A DNA stretch of 64,000 nucleotides, from the NCBI RefSeq assembly GCF_049674955.1, contig NZ_CP187232.1, positions 3,038,001 to 3,102,000 of the forward strand, given 5' to 3'. Each line of letters begins with the position of its first letter. Position 1 is the stretch's first letter. Positions 15,197 through 23,437 of this stretch are shown here, one piece after another. This stretch comes from Sphaerisporangium viridialbum. Lineage in GTDB: Bacteria; Actinomycetota; Actinomycetes; Streptosporangiales; Streptosporangiaceae. A program made the translations under genes and the position numbers. Under the pieces are notes generated by a model. That model was not told the DNA's origin, ran no database searches, and saw nothing but the letters and a program-made list of their open reading frames with translations.

Positions 15197-18100
15197 ATGA
15201 CACACGCCCCAGCGCCTGAGCAGCCCACGGGGCTGCGCGCTCCCGACTCCGGGCCCGACTCCACCACCAGGCGCACCATGGCCTTCTGGGACCGGATCAA
15301 GATCCTGCTCGTGCTGGTGCTCGCGTTCCTCGTGCTCGTCTGGCATGACATGGCCTCGTTCGAGGGGATCATGCCGTTCGGCGACGCCGCGCGGACGATC
15401 GCGGCGAGCCGGGCCGGTTCGATCATCATGGCGCTGATGGCCGCGGAGCTCGTACGGCAGTTCCACTTCCTGATGAGCGAGCGGTCGGCGTCTTACCACC
15501 GCTTCTGGACCACGAAGGTCTTCGGGGGCTTCGACGGGTGGACGCGGCGCCGGTTCAGCGACTGGAACCGCTACCGCATCGCCAGGGCCATGAAGTGGCT
15601 GTTCTGGATCGCGCTCCTCGCGCTGGTGCTGGGCCAGATCCTCGACGTCTCCCCGGCGCTCGCGCTCTTCCAGGCGCCCGCCCTGCTCTGGCAGGTGCTC
15701 CCGTACGGGCTGCAGCTCGCTTTCGGGTTCTTCTTCGTCATCATCCAGTTCGTCGGGCTCTTCTGGTTCATGTCCAGGGGCGGCGTCGAGACCTACTTCC
15801 CCGACGACATCAAGACCCGGTTCTCCGACGTGTGGGGCCAGGACCATGTCGTCGAGCGCGTGAAGGAGAACATCGTCTTCCTGGAGAAGCCCGACGAGAT
15901 CGAGGACAAGGGCGGGTACGTGCCGAGCGGCCTGCTCCTGTGGGGCCCGCCCGGCACGGGCAAGACGCTGATGGCCGAGGCGGTCGCGGGCGAGACCGGG
16001 CGGCCGTACGTCTTCGTGGACCCCGGCGCCTTCGTCAACATGTTCATGGGCATCGGCATCCTGAAGGTGAAGTCACTGTTCAGGAAGTTGCGCAAGCTCG
16101 CGCTCAGGTACGGCGGCGTGATCGTCTTCTTCGACGAGGCCGACTCGCTCGGCCGGCGCGGCGCGCTCGCCCAGCAGGGGCCGCCCGGAGGCGGCGGCTT
16201 CGCGGTGGGCGCCCCGTTCCGGACCGACGGCTGCCACGGGTTCACGTACCTGTCAGGCGAGACCAGGAACGTGCTCACCAGGCACGCGCTCGGCCCGGTG
16301 GCGCCCGAGCCCGGCCGCGACCGCGTCGTCTCCCCGATGGGCATGATGGGCGGCGGCGGCGACCAGGGCACGCTGCAGGCGCTGCTGACCGAGCTCTCGG
16401 GCCTGAAGAAGCCGCGCGGGTTCATCAACCGCTACGTCAGGCGGCTGCTCGGCATGCGGCCCAAGCCGCCGCCGAAGTACCGCATCCTTGTCATGATGGC
16501 CACCAACATGCCGAACTCGCTCGACGAGGCGCTGCTGCGGCCAGGCCGCATCGACCGCATCTACAAGGTGGGATACCCCTCCAAGGCCGGGCGTGTCCGC
16601 ACCTACCAGGGCTACTTCGACAAGGTGCGCCACGAGCTCACCCCCGAGCAGATGGACAAGCTGGCCACGATCACGCCGTACGCCACGGGCGCCACCATCA
16701 AGGACCTGGTGAACGAATCGCTCATCACGGCCATCCGAGGCGGGCGCGAGGTCATCACCTGGGCGGACGTCACGACCGCCAAGCGGCTGAAGCAGCTCGG
16801 CCCGCCCGAGGACGTCGAGTACATCGAGCGCGAGCGCCACGCGGTGGCCGTGCACGAGGCCTGCCACGCCGTCGCCGCCTACCGCACCCGCCAGCACCTC
16901 GAGATCGACATCGCGACGATCGAGAAGGGCGCCGACTACCTCGGCATGGTCTCCAGCATCAAGCCAGAGGACCAGTTCACCCGCTGGCGCAGCGAGTACG
17001 AGTCCGACATCATCGTGTCGCTCGCCTCCCTCGCCGGCGAGCGCATGTTCTTCGGGGAGGACAACTCCTCCGGCGTCTCCGGCGACCTCGAAAGCGCGAC
17101 CATGGTCACCGGCCTCATGGAGGCCTACTGGGGCATGGGCGTCGGCGTCGCCTCGCTGGCGGCGCTGCAGCAGCTCGGCATCAGGGACGGCAAGGCGGCC
17201 CCCCGGCCAGGCGGCACCGGCGGCATCGGGTACACCCAGGAGCCCGGCGGGCGCCGCGACCACCTCACCCCCGACATGCTGGCCGAGCGCATCGAGTTCA
17301 ACCTCGCCAGGATCCTGAAGAAGACCGAGGACCTGCTGAAGGAGAACCGCCGCGAGGTGCTGCGCGTCGCGCACGCGCTGGAACAGCACAAGACGCTCAA
17401 CGGCGACGACGTGATCGCGGTGATCGAGGGCACCCGCGGCCCGCTGGTCGACGGCTCGCTCTACACCTCGGAGGAGTTCGACGAGGAGCTGGAGGCCTAC
17501 CACGAGGTCGCCGCCGCAGCCCACCGCACGCACAGCCACGTGACCTCACCGCTGCCCCGGCCGCGACCGGCCCGGCTTCCCCAGCCGGTCATCGCCGGTC
17601 AGGTCGTGCCGCAGCCCGGCCCGTACGGGGCCCCGCAGCCCGGCCCGTACGGCGCGCCACAGTCAGGCCTGTACGGCGCGCCGCAGCCTGGTCCGTACGG
17701 CGCGCCACAGCCGGGTTCGTACGGGGTCCCGCAGTCAGGGCCGTACGACCACGCGCCCGGCTCCGAGGTCGCCGACGGCCCGTGGTTCGCGCCGCCCGGC
17801 AACGGGCACCCCGCCGCAGTGGCTCCCTCGGCCAACGGGGGCACCTCGCCGGAGTTCATCCCGTGGAGCCCCGACCGGCCCCCGGCCGTCCCGGCGGATG
17901 TCATCCCGCCAGGTGCCGCCGCCCAGCCGGAGCCGCCCGGCCCGGCCCCGGCCGTGCGCCGGTCGCGACGGCCGGTTCTGATCGCCCTGGCGTCCGCCGC
18001 GGCGCTCGTGGTCTTCGTGCTCCTCGGGCTCGTCCTTTTCGCCGGCGGCCCGGCTCCGGGCGCGGACGGCACGGCGACGGCCTCCTCGACGGGCGGCATC

Positions 18101-18310
18101 GTGGCGCTGATCCTCGTGGGGGTGCTGCTGCTCGCCGGGGCGGGCGTCGCCGCCATCATGATCCGCGGCCAGCAGGCCGGGCGGATCAGGGCCGAGCAGT
18201 CCAGGGACCGCGCCGTCGAGCGGGCGCAACTGCTCGCGGCCGCCATGGAGCCCGAGACCGCGATGCGCCTTCTCGGCTACGACGGCCGCAACGGCCAGAA
18301 CGGAGCCTGA
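15197..18310 (+). CDS. FtsH-like AAA+ membrane metalloprotease with repeat-rich, membrane-spanning C-terminus
   Basis: The 1037-residue protein has several hydrophobic segments in the first 195 residues, then an AAA domain with Walker A GPPGTGKT (250-257), Walker B VIVFFDEADS (about 309-318) and the second region of homology LLRPGRIDR. A zinc site HEACH (about 553-557) and the distal acidic ligand in SGDLESAT mark a peptidase M41 domain. Between Walker B and the sensor strand is a Gly/Pro-rich insertion of roughly 100 residues. After the protease come six QPGPYGAP-type units, a Pro-rich linker and two further membrane helices near 930-955 and 965-985. Canonical FtsH is about 650-700 residues. 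Start: ATG after GAGGAG. Confidence 0.88.
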   Translation: MTHAPAPEQPTGLRAPDSGPDSTTRRTMAFWDRIKILLVLVLAFLVLVWHDMASFEGIMPFGDAARTIAASRAGSIIMALMAAELVRQFHFLMSERSASYHRFWTTKVFGGFDGWTRRRFSDWNRYRIARAMKWLFWIALLALVLGQILDVSPALALFQAPALLWQVLPYGLQLAFGFFFVIIQFVGLFWFMSRGGVETYFPDDIKTRFSDVWGQDHVVERVKENIVFLEKPDEIEDKGGYVPSGLLLWGPPGTGKTLMAEAVAGETGRPYVFVDPGAFVNMFMGIGILKVKSLFRKLRKLALRYGGVIVFFDEADSLGRRGALAQQGPPGGGGFAVGAPFRTDGCHGFTYLSGETRNVLTRHALGPVAPEPGRDRVVSPMGMMGGGGDQGTLQALLTELSGLKKPRGFINRYVRRLLGMRPKPPPKYRILVMMATNMPNSLDEALLRPGRIDRIYKVGYPSKAGRVRTYQGYFDKVRHELTPEQMDKLATITPYATGATIKDLVNESLITAIRGGREVITWADVTTAKRLKQLGPPEDVEYIERERHAVAVHEACHAVAAYRTRQHLEIDIATIEKGADYLGMVSSIKPEDQFTRWRSEYESDIIVSLASLAGERMFFGEDNSSGVSGDLESATMVTGLMEAYWGMGVGVASLAALQQLGIRDGKAAPRPGGTGGIGYTQEPGGRRDHLTPDMLAERIEFNLARILKKTEDLLKENRREVLRVAHALEQHKTLNGDDVIAVIEGTRGPLVDGSLYTSEEFDEELEAYHEVAAAAHRTHSHVTSPLPRPRPARLPQPVIAGQVVPQPGPYGAPQPGPYGAPQSGLYGAPQPGPYGAPQPGSYGVPQSGPYDHAPGSEVADGPWFAPPGNGHPAAVAPSANGGTSPEFIPWSPDRPPAVPADVIPPGAAAQPEPPGPAPAVRRSRRPVLIALASAAALVVFVLLGLVLFAGGPAPGADGTATASSTGGIVALILVGVLLLAGAGVAAIMIRGQQAGRIRAEQSRDRAVERAQLLAAAMEPETAMRLLGYDGRNGQNGA
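17612..17747 (+). repeat. 24-bp tandem repeat, about six copies
   Basis: Six imperfect 24-bp units encode QPGPYGAP, QSGLYGAP and similar octapeptides within the C-terminal tail of the FtsH-like protein. The translation is probably disordered. Confidence 0.85.
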
Positions 18311-18400
18311 CGTCACGACGGCCGCGACTGACGTCATGACGGCCGCGGCGGCCGGAACGGAGGCTGACGTCACGGCGGCCGCGGCGGCCGGAGCGGAGGC
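18308..18400. repeat. 36-bp tandem repeat spanning a stop codon
   Basis: Two 36-bp copies (18329-18364 and 18365-18400) start with TGACGTCA and share the GGCCGCGGCGGCCGGA block. A truncated first copy begins at 18308, where its TGA is the stop of the FtsH-like gene. The array fills the gap to the convergent aldehyde dehydrogenase gene and may act as its terminator region. Confidence 0.8.
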
Positions 18401-18409
18401 CGCCGCCCG

Positions 18410-19951
18410 CTAGAGCCGGAACTCCAGGTCGGGGATGATCTCGGCGACGTCCATCTGGGCCTTCTGGAGGCGGCCCGAGTAGTCCCAGTTCATCGCCTGC
18501 CAGCGGGTGAACTGGTCGAGCACCCACACGCCCGACTGGCGGCTGCCGTTGCCCGACTTGCCGTTGCCGCCGAAGGGCAGGTGGGCCTCGGCGCCGGAGG
18601 TGGAGTTGTTGACGCTGACCATCCCCGCCCCGATGCCCGCGCGGAACCGGAACGCCGCCTTCGGGTCGGTGGTGTAGATCGAGGACGAGAGCCCGTAGCC
18701 GGGGCGGTTCGCCAGCTCGATCGCCTCGTCCAGGCTGCCGAACGACGCGACGCCGACGATGGGCCCGAAGGTCTCCTCCAGGAACAGGCGGTCGCCGTGG
18801 CGCAGGCCGTCCACGACCACCGGGTGGTAGTAGAGGCCTCCGGCGCCGTCGAAGCCGGCGCGCGGGTTGTCCGCCGTGATCCGCCCGGCCGGGCCGGTGA
18901 CCACCTTGTGGTGCGGCTGGATCCAGCCGAGGTACTCCTCGTAGCGCTCGGCGAAGCGGTGGTCGAGCATCGGGCCGTAGAGCACCTCGCCGGCGGGATC
19001 ACCGACCGTGGCGTCCTGTACGGCCCGGACGTACCGGCCGACGAACTCGTCGTGCACCGACCGGTGCACCAGCACGGTGCCGAGCGAGGTGCAGCGCTGC
19101 CCCGCGGTGCCGAACCCCGAGAACAGCGCGCCCTCCACGGCCAGGTCGAGGTCGGCGTCCGGCATGACGACCATGGGGTTCTTGCCGCCCAGCTCCAGGC
19201 AGGGCGACTGCAGGTGCCGCCCGCACAGCTCGCCGATACGGCGCCCGACGGCGGTCGAACCGGTGAAGCCGACCTTCTGCACGGTGCCCTCCGCGAGCGC
19301 CGCGTCGAGCCCGGCGAAGGTCGAGGCGCCGTCGGCGAACACGAGGTTCAGCACCCCGTCGGGCAGCCCGGCGGCCACGAACAGCCGGTAGAGCGCGTGC
19401 GCGGAGGCCGAGGCGTACTCGGCGGGCTTCCAGACCACGGCGTTGCCGCACAGCAGGGCAGGGACGAGATACCAGCTCGGCACCGCGACGGGGAAGTTGC
19501 CCGCCGTGATCACCGCGGCCACCCCGACGGGCACCCGGAAGGTGAAGAGGTTCTTGTCGGGCATCTCCGACGGGATGGTCTGGCCGTACATCCGCCGGCC
19601 CTCGCCGAGGAAGAAGTCGCAGGTGTCCACGATCTCCCTGACCTCGCCGAGCGCCTCGGCGTACGGCTTGCCGATCTCGTCGGTGACCAGCCTCGCCAGG
19701 GACTCGGCGTTGGCCTCGACCAGCCGGCCGATCGAGGCGACCACCCGGCCGCGGACCGGAGCGGGCACCCGGGCCCACTCGCGCTGCGCGGCGGCGGCCA
19801 CGCTGCAGGCCCAGGCGAAGGCGGCGTGACCGGCGAGCTGGACCCGGGCCACGGTCTCGGCGGTCCTGGCAGGGTTGACCGAGTCGTAGGTCTTGGCGTT
19901 GGGGTCGTCGGCGGCCTTGCCACCGACGACGGAGACGATCTGTCGGGTCAC
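18410..19951 (-). CDS. NAD(P)-dependent aldehyde dehydrogenase
   Basis: The 513-residue ALDH superfamily enzyme has the NAD-binding FTGSTAVGRRIG, the general base Glu in CLELGGKNP, and the catalytic Cys in GTAGQRCTS. EETFGPIVG and FGGNGKSGNG mark the C-terminal half. It resembles succinate-semialdehyde or alpha-aminoadipate-semialdehyde type dehydrogenases, but the substrate cannot be fixed from sequence. I chose the GTG at 19951, which follows GAGGAGGT, over the much longer open frame to 20188, whose extra 79 residues look non-coding. Confidence 0.92.
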   Translation of the reverse strand: MTRQIVSVVGGKAADDPNAKTYDSVNPARTAETVARVQLAGHAAFAWACSVAAAAQREWARVPAPVRGRVVASIGRLVEANAESLARLVTDEIGKPYAEALGEVREIVDTCDFFLGEGRRMYGQTIPSEMPDKNLFTFRVPVGVAAVITAGNFPVAVPSWYLVPALLCGNAVVWKPAEYASASAHALYRLFVAAGLPDGVLNLVFADGASTFAGLDAALAEGTVQKVGFTGSTAVGRRIGELCGRHLQSPCLELGGKNPMVVMPDADLDLAVEGALFSGFGTAGQRCTSLGTVLVHRSVHDEFVGRYVRAVQDATVGDPAGEVLYGPMLDHRFAERYEEYLGWIQPHHKVVTGPAGRITADNPRAGFDGAGGLYYHPVVVDGLRHGDRLFLEETFGPIVGVASFGSLDEAIELANRPGYGLSSSIYTTDPKAAFRFRAGIGAGMVSVNNSTSGAEAHLPFGGNGKSGNGSRQSGVWVLDQFTRWQAMNWDYSGRLQKAQMDVAEIIPDLEFRL

Positions 19952-20359
19952 CGTTGACCTCCTCGCATGGGCGCTTGCCTGCATTCTTCCGCCTGAGCAC
20001 GGTTGACCCAACATGGCGGGCCCGGTTCCGGCGCTCCCGGCCGCGGCCGCGGTGATCGATCCACTGGCGGGCATATTCCCGCTGTGCTTGACATTTCCCA
20101 TTGATTGCGCCTTTTGGCGTTTCTTTTTTGTGGTTTCATTGCTTCGCTCGCAGGACTCCTGATCAAGAAGCGGGTACGCAGGGATCAATCGCTCCGCTCA
20201 TCTCGGAAACGGCCCGAATTCCCGGGCCGCCGGTTTCGGGACGGCCGTGGAAACCGGCGCCGGCCGTCCAGATGAAAAGGGCGTATCCCGCCGTTTCTCT
20301 CGATTCGCACATCGAGCAGACATTGCCGTGATCCGGCTTCCTATCATCAGGAGGATCCA
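19952..20359. other. Intergenic region between divergent ALDH and TNT-domain genes
   Basis: About 400 bp without a supported gene. On the + strand there is a TTGACA at 20088-20093 in an A/T-richer stretch, but no good -10 at 16-18 bp. Further on are short inverted repeats (CGGCCCG/CGGGCCG around 20206-20225; GGACGGCC/GGCCGTCC around 20239-20270) between that stretch and the TNT gene. They could form a structured leader. Confidence 0.45.
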
Positions 20360-21139
20360 TTGCGAAATTTTCGCCGACGCGCGTCGCTGGCCGCCGCCCT
20401 CGGCATCGTCGCCATCTCTCTCAGCGGTGTCCCCGCCCAGGCGGGCACCCTGGTCTCCACTGCTTCGCGGGCCGGTTCCGGCTGGGTGACGGCTGCCGGC
20501 CCTCTCGCCGTGCCCGCGTCCGCCTCCTTGACCGGACGGGCGCCCGCCGCGACGGAGGACCCGGACGAGACCGTCTGCACCGCGCCGTACGTCAATGAGG
20601 ACCAGAGGCTCGGGCCGAAGAACCTGCCGAAGAACGGGGATCTGGGGAAGATTCTCAGCGGTTATGTGCCGCTCGGCGGACTCCCGCCGCAGAAGTTCCT
20701 CAACCGCTACTGGATCTGGGCGGCGTCCTCCTACCGCTATCCGCCCGACTTCGGTTTCGCCCATTCGGGGGGATACTCCAACGGCCGTCCGCTCATTACC
20801 GCGATGACGTTGCGCGTCGGCGAGAAACTCGATCGCTTCGGGGGCGAGGGCGGGGCCTTCCTGGCGCCGATCGGCACGCCGTTCTCCCAGCGCGGCATTC
20901 CCCCGACCAACCTGGAGACCTTCCCCGGCGCGCCGCAGTACCTGTGCAACTACCACACCTACCGGGTGAGCAGGGAGTTCGCGGTCGACTCCGGTCCGAT
21001 CGCCTCGGCGTTCCAGCAGCCGGGCGGCGGCGACCAGTACCACCTGGTGAGCAGGCTCATCCCCGAGTCGCCCCAGATGCGCGACGAGGTGTCCGTGAAC
21101 TGGCTGGTGGAGAACGGTTACCTGGAACGGCTGAACTGA
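20360..21139 (+). CDS. Secreted TNT-domain protein (NAD+ glycohydrolase-like toxin)
   Basis: A TTG start at 20360 with AGGAGG 6 nt upstream gives a 259-residue protein with a Sec signal peptide (RNFRRR, hydrophobic core, cleavage near AQA). The C-terminal half matches the tuberculosis necrotizing toxin fold: KLDRFGGEGGAFLAPIGTPF, YHTYRV (His199) and SGPIASAFQQPGGGDQY (Gln226). These correspond to the Arg, His and Gln used by M. tuberculosis TNT to hydrolyse NAD+. There is no long pore-forming domain as in CpnT, and no recognisable TNT immunity gene next to it. It is convergent with the RiPP-like operon across a strong hairpin. Confidence 0.85.
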   Translation: MRNFRRRASLAAALGIVAISLSGVPAQAGTLVSTASRAGSGWVTAAGPLAVPASASLTGRAPAATEDPDETVCTAPYVNEDQRLGPKNLPKNGDLGKILSGYVPLGGLPPQKFLNRYWIWAASSYRYPPDFGFAHSGGYSNGRPLITAMTLRVGEKLDRFGGEGGAFLAPIGTPFSQRGIPPTNLETFPGAPQYLCNYHTYRVSREFAVDSGPIASAFQQPGGGDQYHLVSRLIPESPQMRDEVSVNWLVENGYLERLN

Positions 21140-21143
21140 GCGA

Positions 21144-21195
21144 GCTCGGGCGGCAGGGGGCCTTCGCGGGCACGGCGCCCCCTGCCGCCCCGAGC
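21144..21195. terminator. Strong bidirectional terminator
   Basis: An 18-bp stem with a single bulged G (21144-21161 pairing with 21177-21195, GCTCGGGCGG against CCGCCCCGAGC) separates the convergent TNT and M50 genes. Confidence 0.78.
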
Positions 21196-21213
21196 GGACG
21201 TACCGTGGCCGGG

Positions 21214-22425
21214 TCAGGCCGGAGACGAGCGGGCCCCCCGGCGGCGCGCGACGGCGCGGGCGACGAGCCGCCGTACGCGCGGTCCGTGCCTGCGCGCCCA
21301 GGCGCCCGCCCAGGCGAGCTGGTACCCGATGACACCGGCGAGGGTGGCGACCGCGTCGCCGGCCTGGAGGACGCCGTCGTTCCGCGTCAGGGTCGCGAGG
21401 GACCGGCCGGCCAGGGCGGCGACGAAGGGCAGCGAGATGGCGAGGAAGAGCCCGAGGCACAGGGCGGTCCCGGCGACGAGGAACCCGCTGTAGAGCCGGG
21501 TCGCCCGGCGCTCCCGCCGATCGATGCCCGCGAGCGGGTCCGCGGCCGGCCGGCGCGCGGCGCGGCGAACCGCGTACAGCAGGTACGCCGTGGCGCCCGC
21601 GTAGAGGTTGCGGCAGCCGGTGAGGTCCTGGATCACGAAGTACAGGTCGGTGCGCATGAAGACGAGGAACTGCAGGGCGAGCGCCGTCATCTCGGTCAGG
21701 GCGACGACGGACGGCAGCGGATGCGTGCCGAAGAGCGCCATCGCCGCGAGGCACCCGCCGAGGAGGGCGGCGTCCACGGCCATCCCGGCCAGGTAGACCG
21801 TGAGGCGCGCGCGCCGGCCGGCCAGCCAGATGCCCGACACGTCGGTCTGCACGGCCAGGAACTGCAGCCGGGTGTCCAGCCGGATGCGTCCCGGCACGCC
21901 GGCGGCCCTGGCGGTGCACAGATGCGCCAGCTCGTGGAGCGAGACGAGCACGGTCACCACGACCACCTCGCCGAGCAGCACCAGCGTGCCGTGCTCGCTC
22001 CACATCAAGGCGTCCCAGCGGGGGACCACCTCAGGGCGCAGGAGCACGGCGGCGAGCCCGCCGAGGACCAGCGCGGCCAGCAGGGCGTGGAGTACCGGGC
22101 TCAGGGTCCAGCGCACCAGCCTCGCCGGCAGCCAGGGGAGCGACGGCCGGGGGACGGGCGGGGCGTCGAGCACCCGGTCGCCGATCGAGGCCACCAGGCC
22201 CACGGCCGCCATCCCGGCGACGAAGTCGCCCACGTCGAGGTTCGCGCCCGTCTCCGTGCGCAGCCGGCGCTGGACCACCCGGACGGTCATGCCCTCCTGG
22301 AGCAGCTGGATGGCGCGCACCCCCTCGTACGGCACCGCGACGCACACGCCGGTGTCGGCCCTTCCCACGATCCACTCACCGCGGTCCTCGCGGACGCCGA
22401 GAGCGTGGAGCCGGACCGCCGTCAT
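21214..22425 (-). CDS. Membrane M50-type metalloprotease with PqqD-like N-terminus, RiPP-associated
   Basis: The 403-residue polytopic membrane protein has the zinc motif HELAH (164-168) inside a membrane helix and several further helices; a later Asp in LYFVIQDLTG may be the third ligand. The first about 85 residues (EWIVGRADTGVCVAVPYEGVRAIQLL...VGLVASIGD) look like a PqqD-type winged-helix leader-binding domain. This architecture suits a protease that matures or exports a ribosomally made peptide. The ATG overlaps the stop of the DUF6879-like gene (ATGA), so it is the last gene of the operon. M50 relationship: confident. Substrate (the 23249-23377 peptide): inferred. Confidence 0.8.
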   Translation of the reverse strand: MTAVRLHALGVREDRGEWIVGRADTGVCVAVPYEGVRAIQLLQEGMTVRVVQRRLRTETGANLDVGDFVAGMAAVGLVASIGDRVLDAPPVPRPSLPWLPARLVRWTLSPVLHALLAALVLGGLAAVLLRPEVVPRWDALMWSEHGTLVLLGEVVVVTVLVSLHELAHLCTARAAGVPGRIRLDTRLQFLAVQTDVSGIWLAGRRARLTVYLAGMAVDAALLGGCLAAMALFGTHPLPSVVALTEMTALALQFLVFMRTDLYFVIQDLTGCRNLYAGATAYLLYAVRRAARRPAADPLAGIDRRERRATRLYSGFLVAGTALCLGLFLAISLPFVAALAGRSLATLTRNDGVLQAGDAVATLAGVIGYQLAWAGAWARRHGPRVRRLVARAVARRRGARSSPA

Positions 22426-23084
22426 GGCAGGGCAGGGTGGAGCCTCGGCAGGGGCTGTGGCAGGCCGGGGCCCGGTCTCGGCGGCGGCAGCGGCAGGACC
22501 CTTCGCTCCACGTAGTCAGAAAGGTCGTGCGCCCCCTCGTACAGCGAGGCGACCACCGAGGTCCACGACTCCACCACCGCGCCGTCGTCGATCCTGCGGG
22601 CCCCCGTGCAGGCGCCTCGCGCGTCGTACAGGACGTGGTACATGCGGACCCCCGGGAAGATCACCAGCTCGGGAAGCGGGGCGCGGGTCTCCAGCGCGGA
22701 CACCTCCGCGGAGTCGGCGACCCGGCCCTGCTCGCCGAGCCGCGCCCGGAGGGCCAGCAGATGGAGCTCCCACTGCAGGTACGGCGTGAGCGGCCACTGG
22801 ACGACGCGCAGGCGCCGCAGCCGTGCGCGGGCGGGCAGGTCGGCGGCGATCGTGTCCCTGGCCTCCTCCAGCATGGCCAGCGAGCGGTGCCAGTCGCCGC
22901 GTCGCATGGTGTTCCAGCTCGGGTCGGAGCCCTCGTCGAAGGTCTGGGCGCGTTCGAGCTTCCAGATCACGCCCTCTATATTGTGAAAAATGCCGAAAAA
23001 GTCGGACGCGTACTCTTTTGTCGCCAGGAGGCGGCCTGGGACGGTGTGAATCCGTGGTAATTGTCTGTTCACCGGTATCCCCAC
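22422..23084 (-). CDS. DUF6879-like protein in the RiPP-like operon
   Basis: The roughly 220-residue soluble protein shows the pattern of DUF6879: an N-terminal DFF.IF....G.IWKLE segment, W...A....ARLRRLRVVQWPLTPYLQWE in the middle, then LPELVIFPGVRMYHVLYDARG near residue 150. The tail is Pro-rich. DUF6879 proteins are common in actinomycetes near small regulators and have no assigned biochemistry. Here the gene is coupled to the M50 gene (4-bp overlap) and lies 164 bp after the precursor-peptide gene, beyond a hairpin. The GTG at 23084 has no clear ribosome site; a GTG at 23072 with GGGGAT upstream is a good alternative. Confidence 0.72.
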   Translation of the reverse strand: MGIPVNRQLPRIHTVPGRLLATKEYASDFFGIFHNIEGVIWKLERAQTFDEGSDPSWNTMRRGDWHRSLAMLEEARDTIAADLPARARLRRLRVVQWPLTPYLQWELHLLALRARLGEQGRVADSAEVSALETRAPLPELVIFPGVRMYHVLYDARGACTGARRIDDGAVVESWTSVVASLYEGAHDLSDYVERRVLPLPPPRPGPGLPQPLPRLHPALP

Positions 23085-23140
23085 TGAAATAGACGGTGAC
23101 CCGGGGGCACTCGACGGCCGTCCCGCCCGGGCCTTCCTGT

Positions 23141-23184
23141 CGCCGCCCGCTCACATCGGTGCGTCACCCGGTGAGCGGGCGGCG
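23141..23184 (-). terminator. Hairpin (attenuator) after the precursor-peptide gene
   Basis: A perfect 14-bp stem (CGCCGCCCGCTCAC at 23141-23154 with its complement at 23171-23184) around a 16-nt loop lies between the precursor gene and the DUF6879 gene. No T tract follows. Partial termination or RNA protection here would raise precursor dose over the enzymes, as in many RiPP operons; that role is inferred. Confidence 0.65.
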
Positions 23185-23248
23185 GTTCTTCCGTGCGGTG
23201 GTGCTGGTCTTCCGCCCGCGCTCTCGCTGGAGCGGCCGGGGCCTCGCG

Positions 23249-23377
23249 CTAGCTGTTGGAGTTCCCGCTGTAGGTGTTGGTGGTCTCCACCTTGTCCAGC
23301 AGGCGGATCGATATCTTGGCGGCCGGGGGATCGATCTCGGCGGGCGGTTCCTGCGTCACGGGCTCGGCGTTCTCCAT
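23249..23377 (-). CDS. Candidate RiPP precursor peptide (42 aa)
   Basis: The ATG at 23377 has AGGGA 5-6 nt upstream and opens a 42-codon frame ending in TAG at 23251-23249. The N-terminal 20 residues are acidic and Pro-rich (MENAEPVTQE, then PPAEIDPPAA). Next comes a basic-amphipathic stretch KISIRLLDKVETT, and then a small polar tail NTYSGNSNS with no Cys. The layout is that of a leader with a recognition helix followed by a short core. It lies directly between an adenylating E1-like enzyme and a hairpin, in the same direction. No Cys or aromatic-rich core means it is not a lanthipeptide or thiazole peptide. Expression and modification are unproven. Confidence 0.72.
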   Translation of the reverse strand: MENAEPVTQEPPAEIDPPAAKISIRLLDKVETTNTYSGNSNS

Positions 23378-23437
23378 GGCTTCCCTTTCTCGACGTGGCG
23401 ATCTGGTGTGCCTTCAACGTGCGAGCGGCCCCCGCCG

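Noticed and set aside
20088..20116. TTGACA as promoter of the TNT gene
   Set aside because: No -10 hexamer at 16-18 bp (CTTTTG); noted only as a -35-like sequence.
20944..22515. 523-codon open frame on the + strand
   Set aside because: It starts inside the TNT gene and runs antisense to the M50 gene, crossing a strong terminator; no domain.
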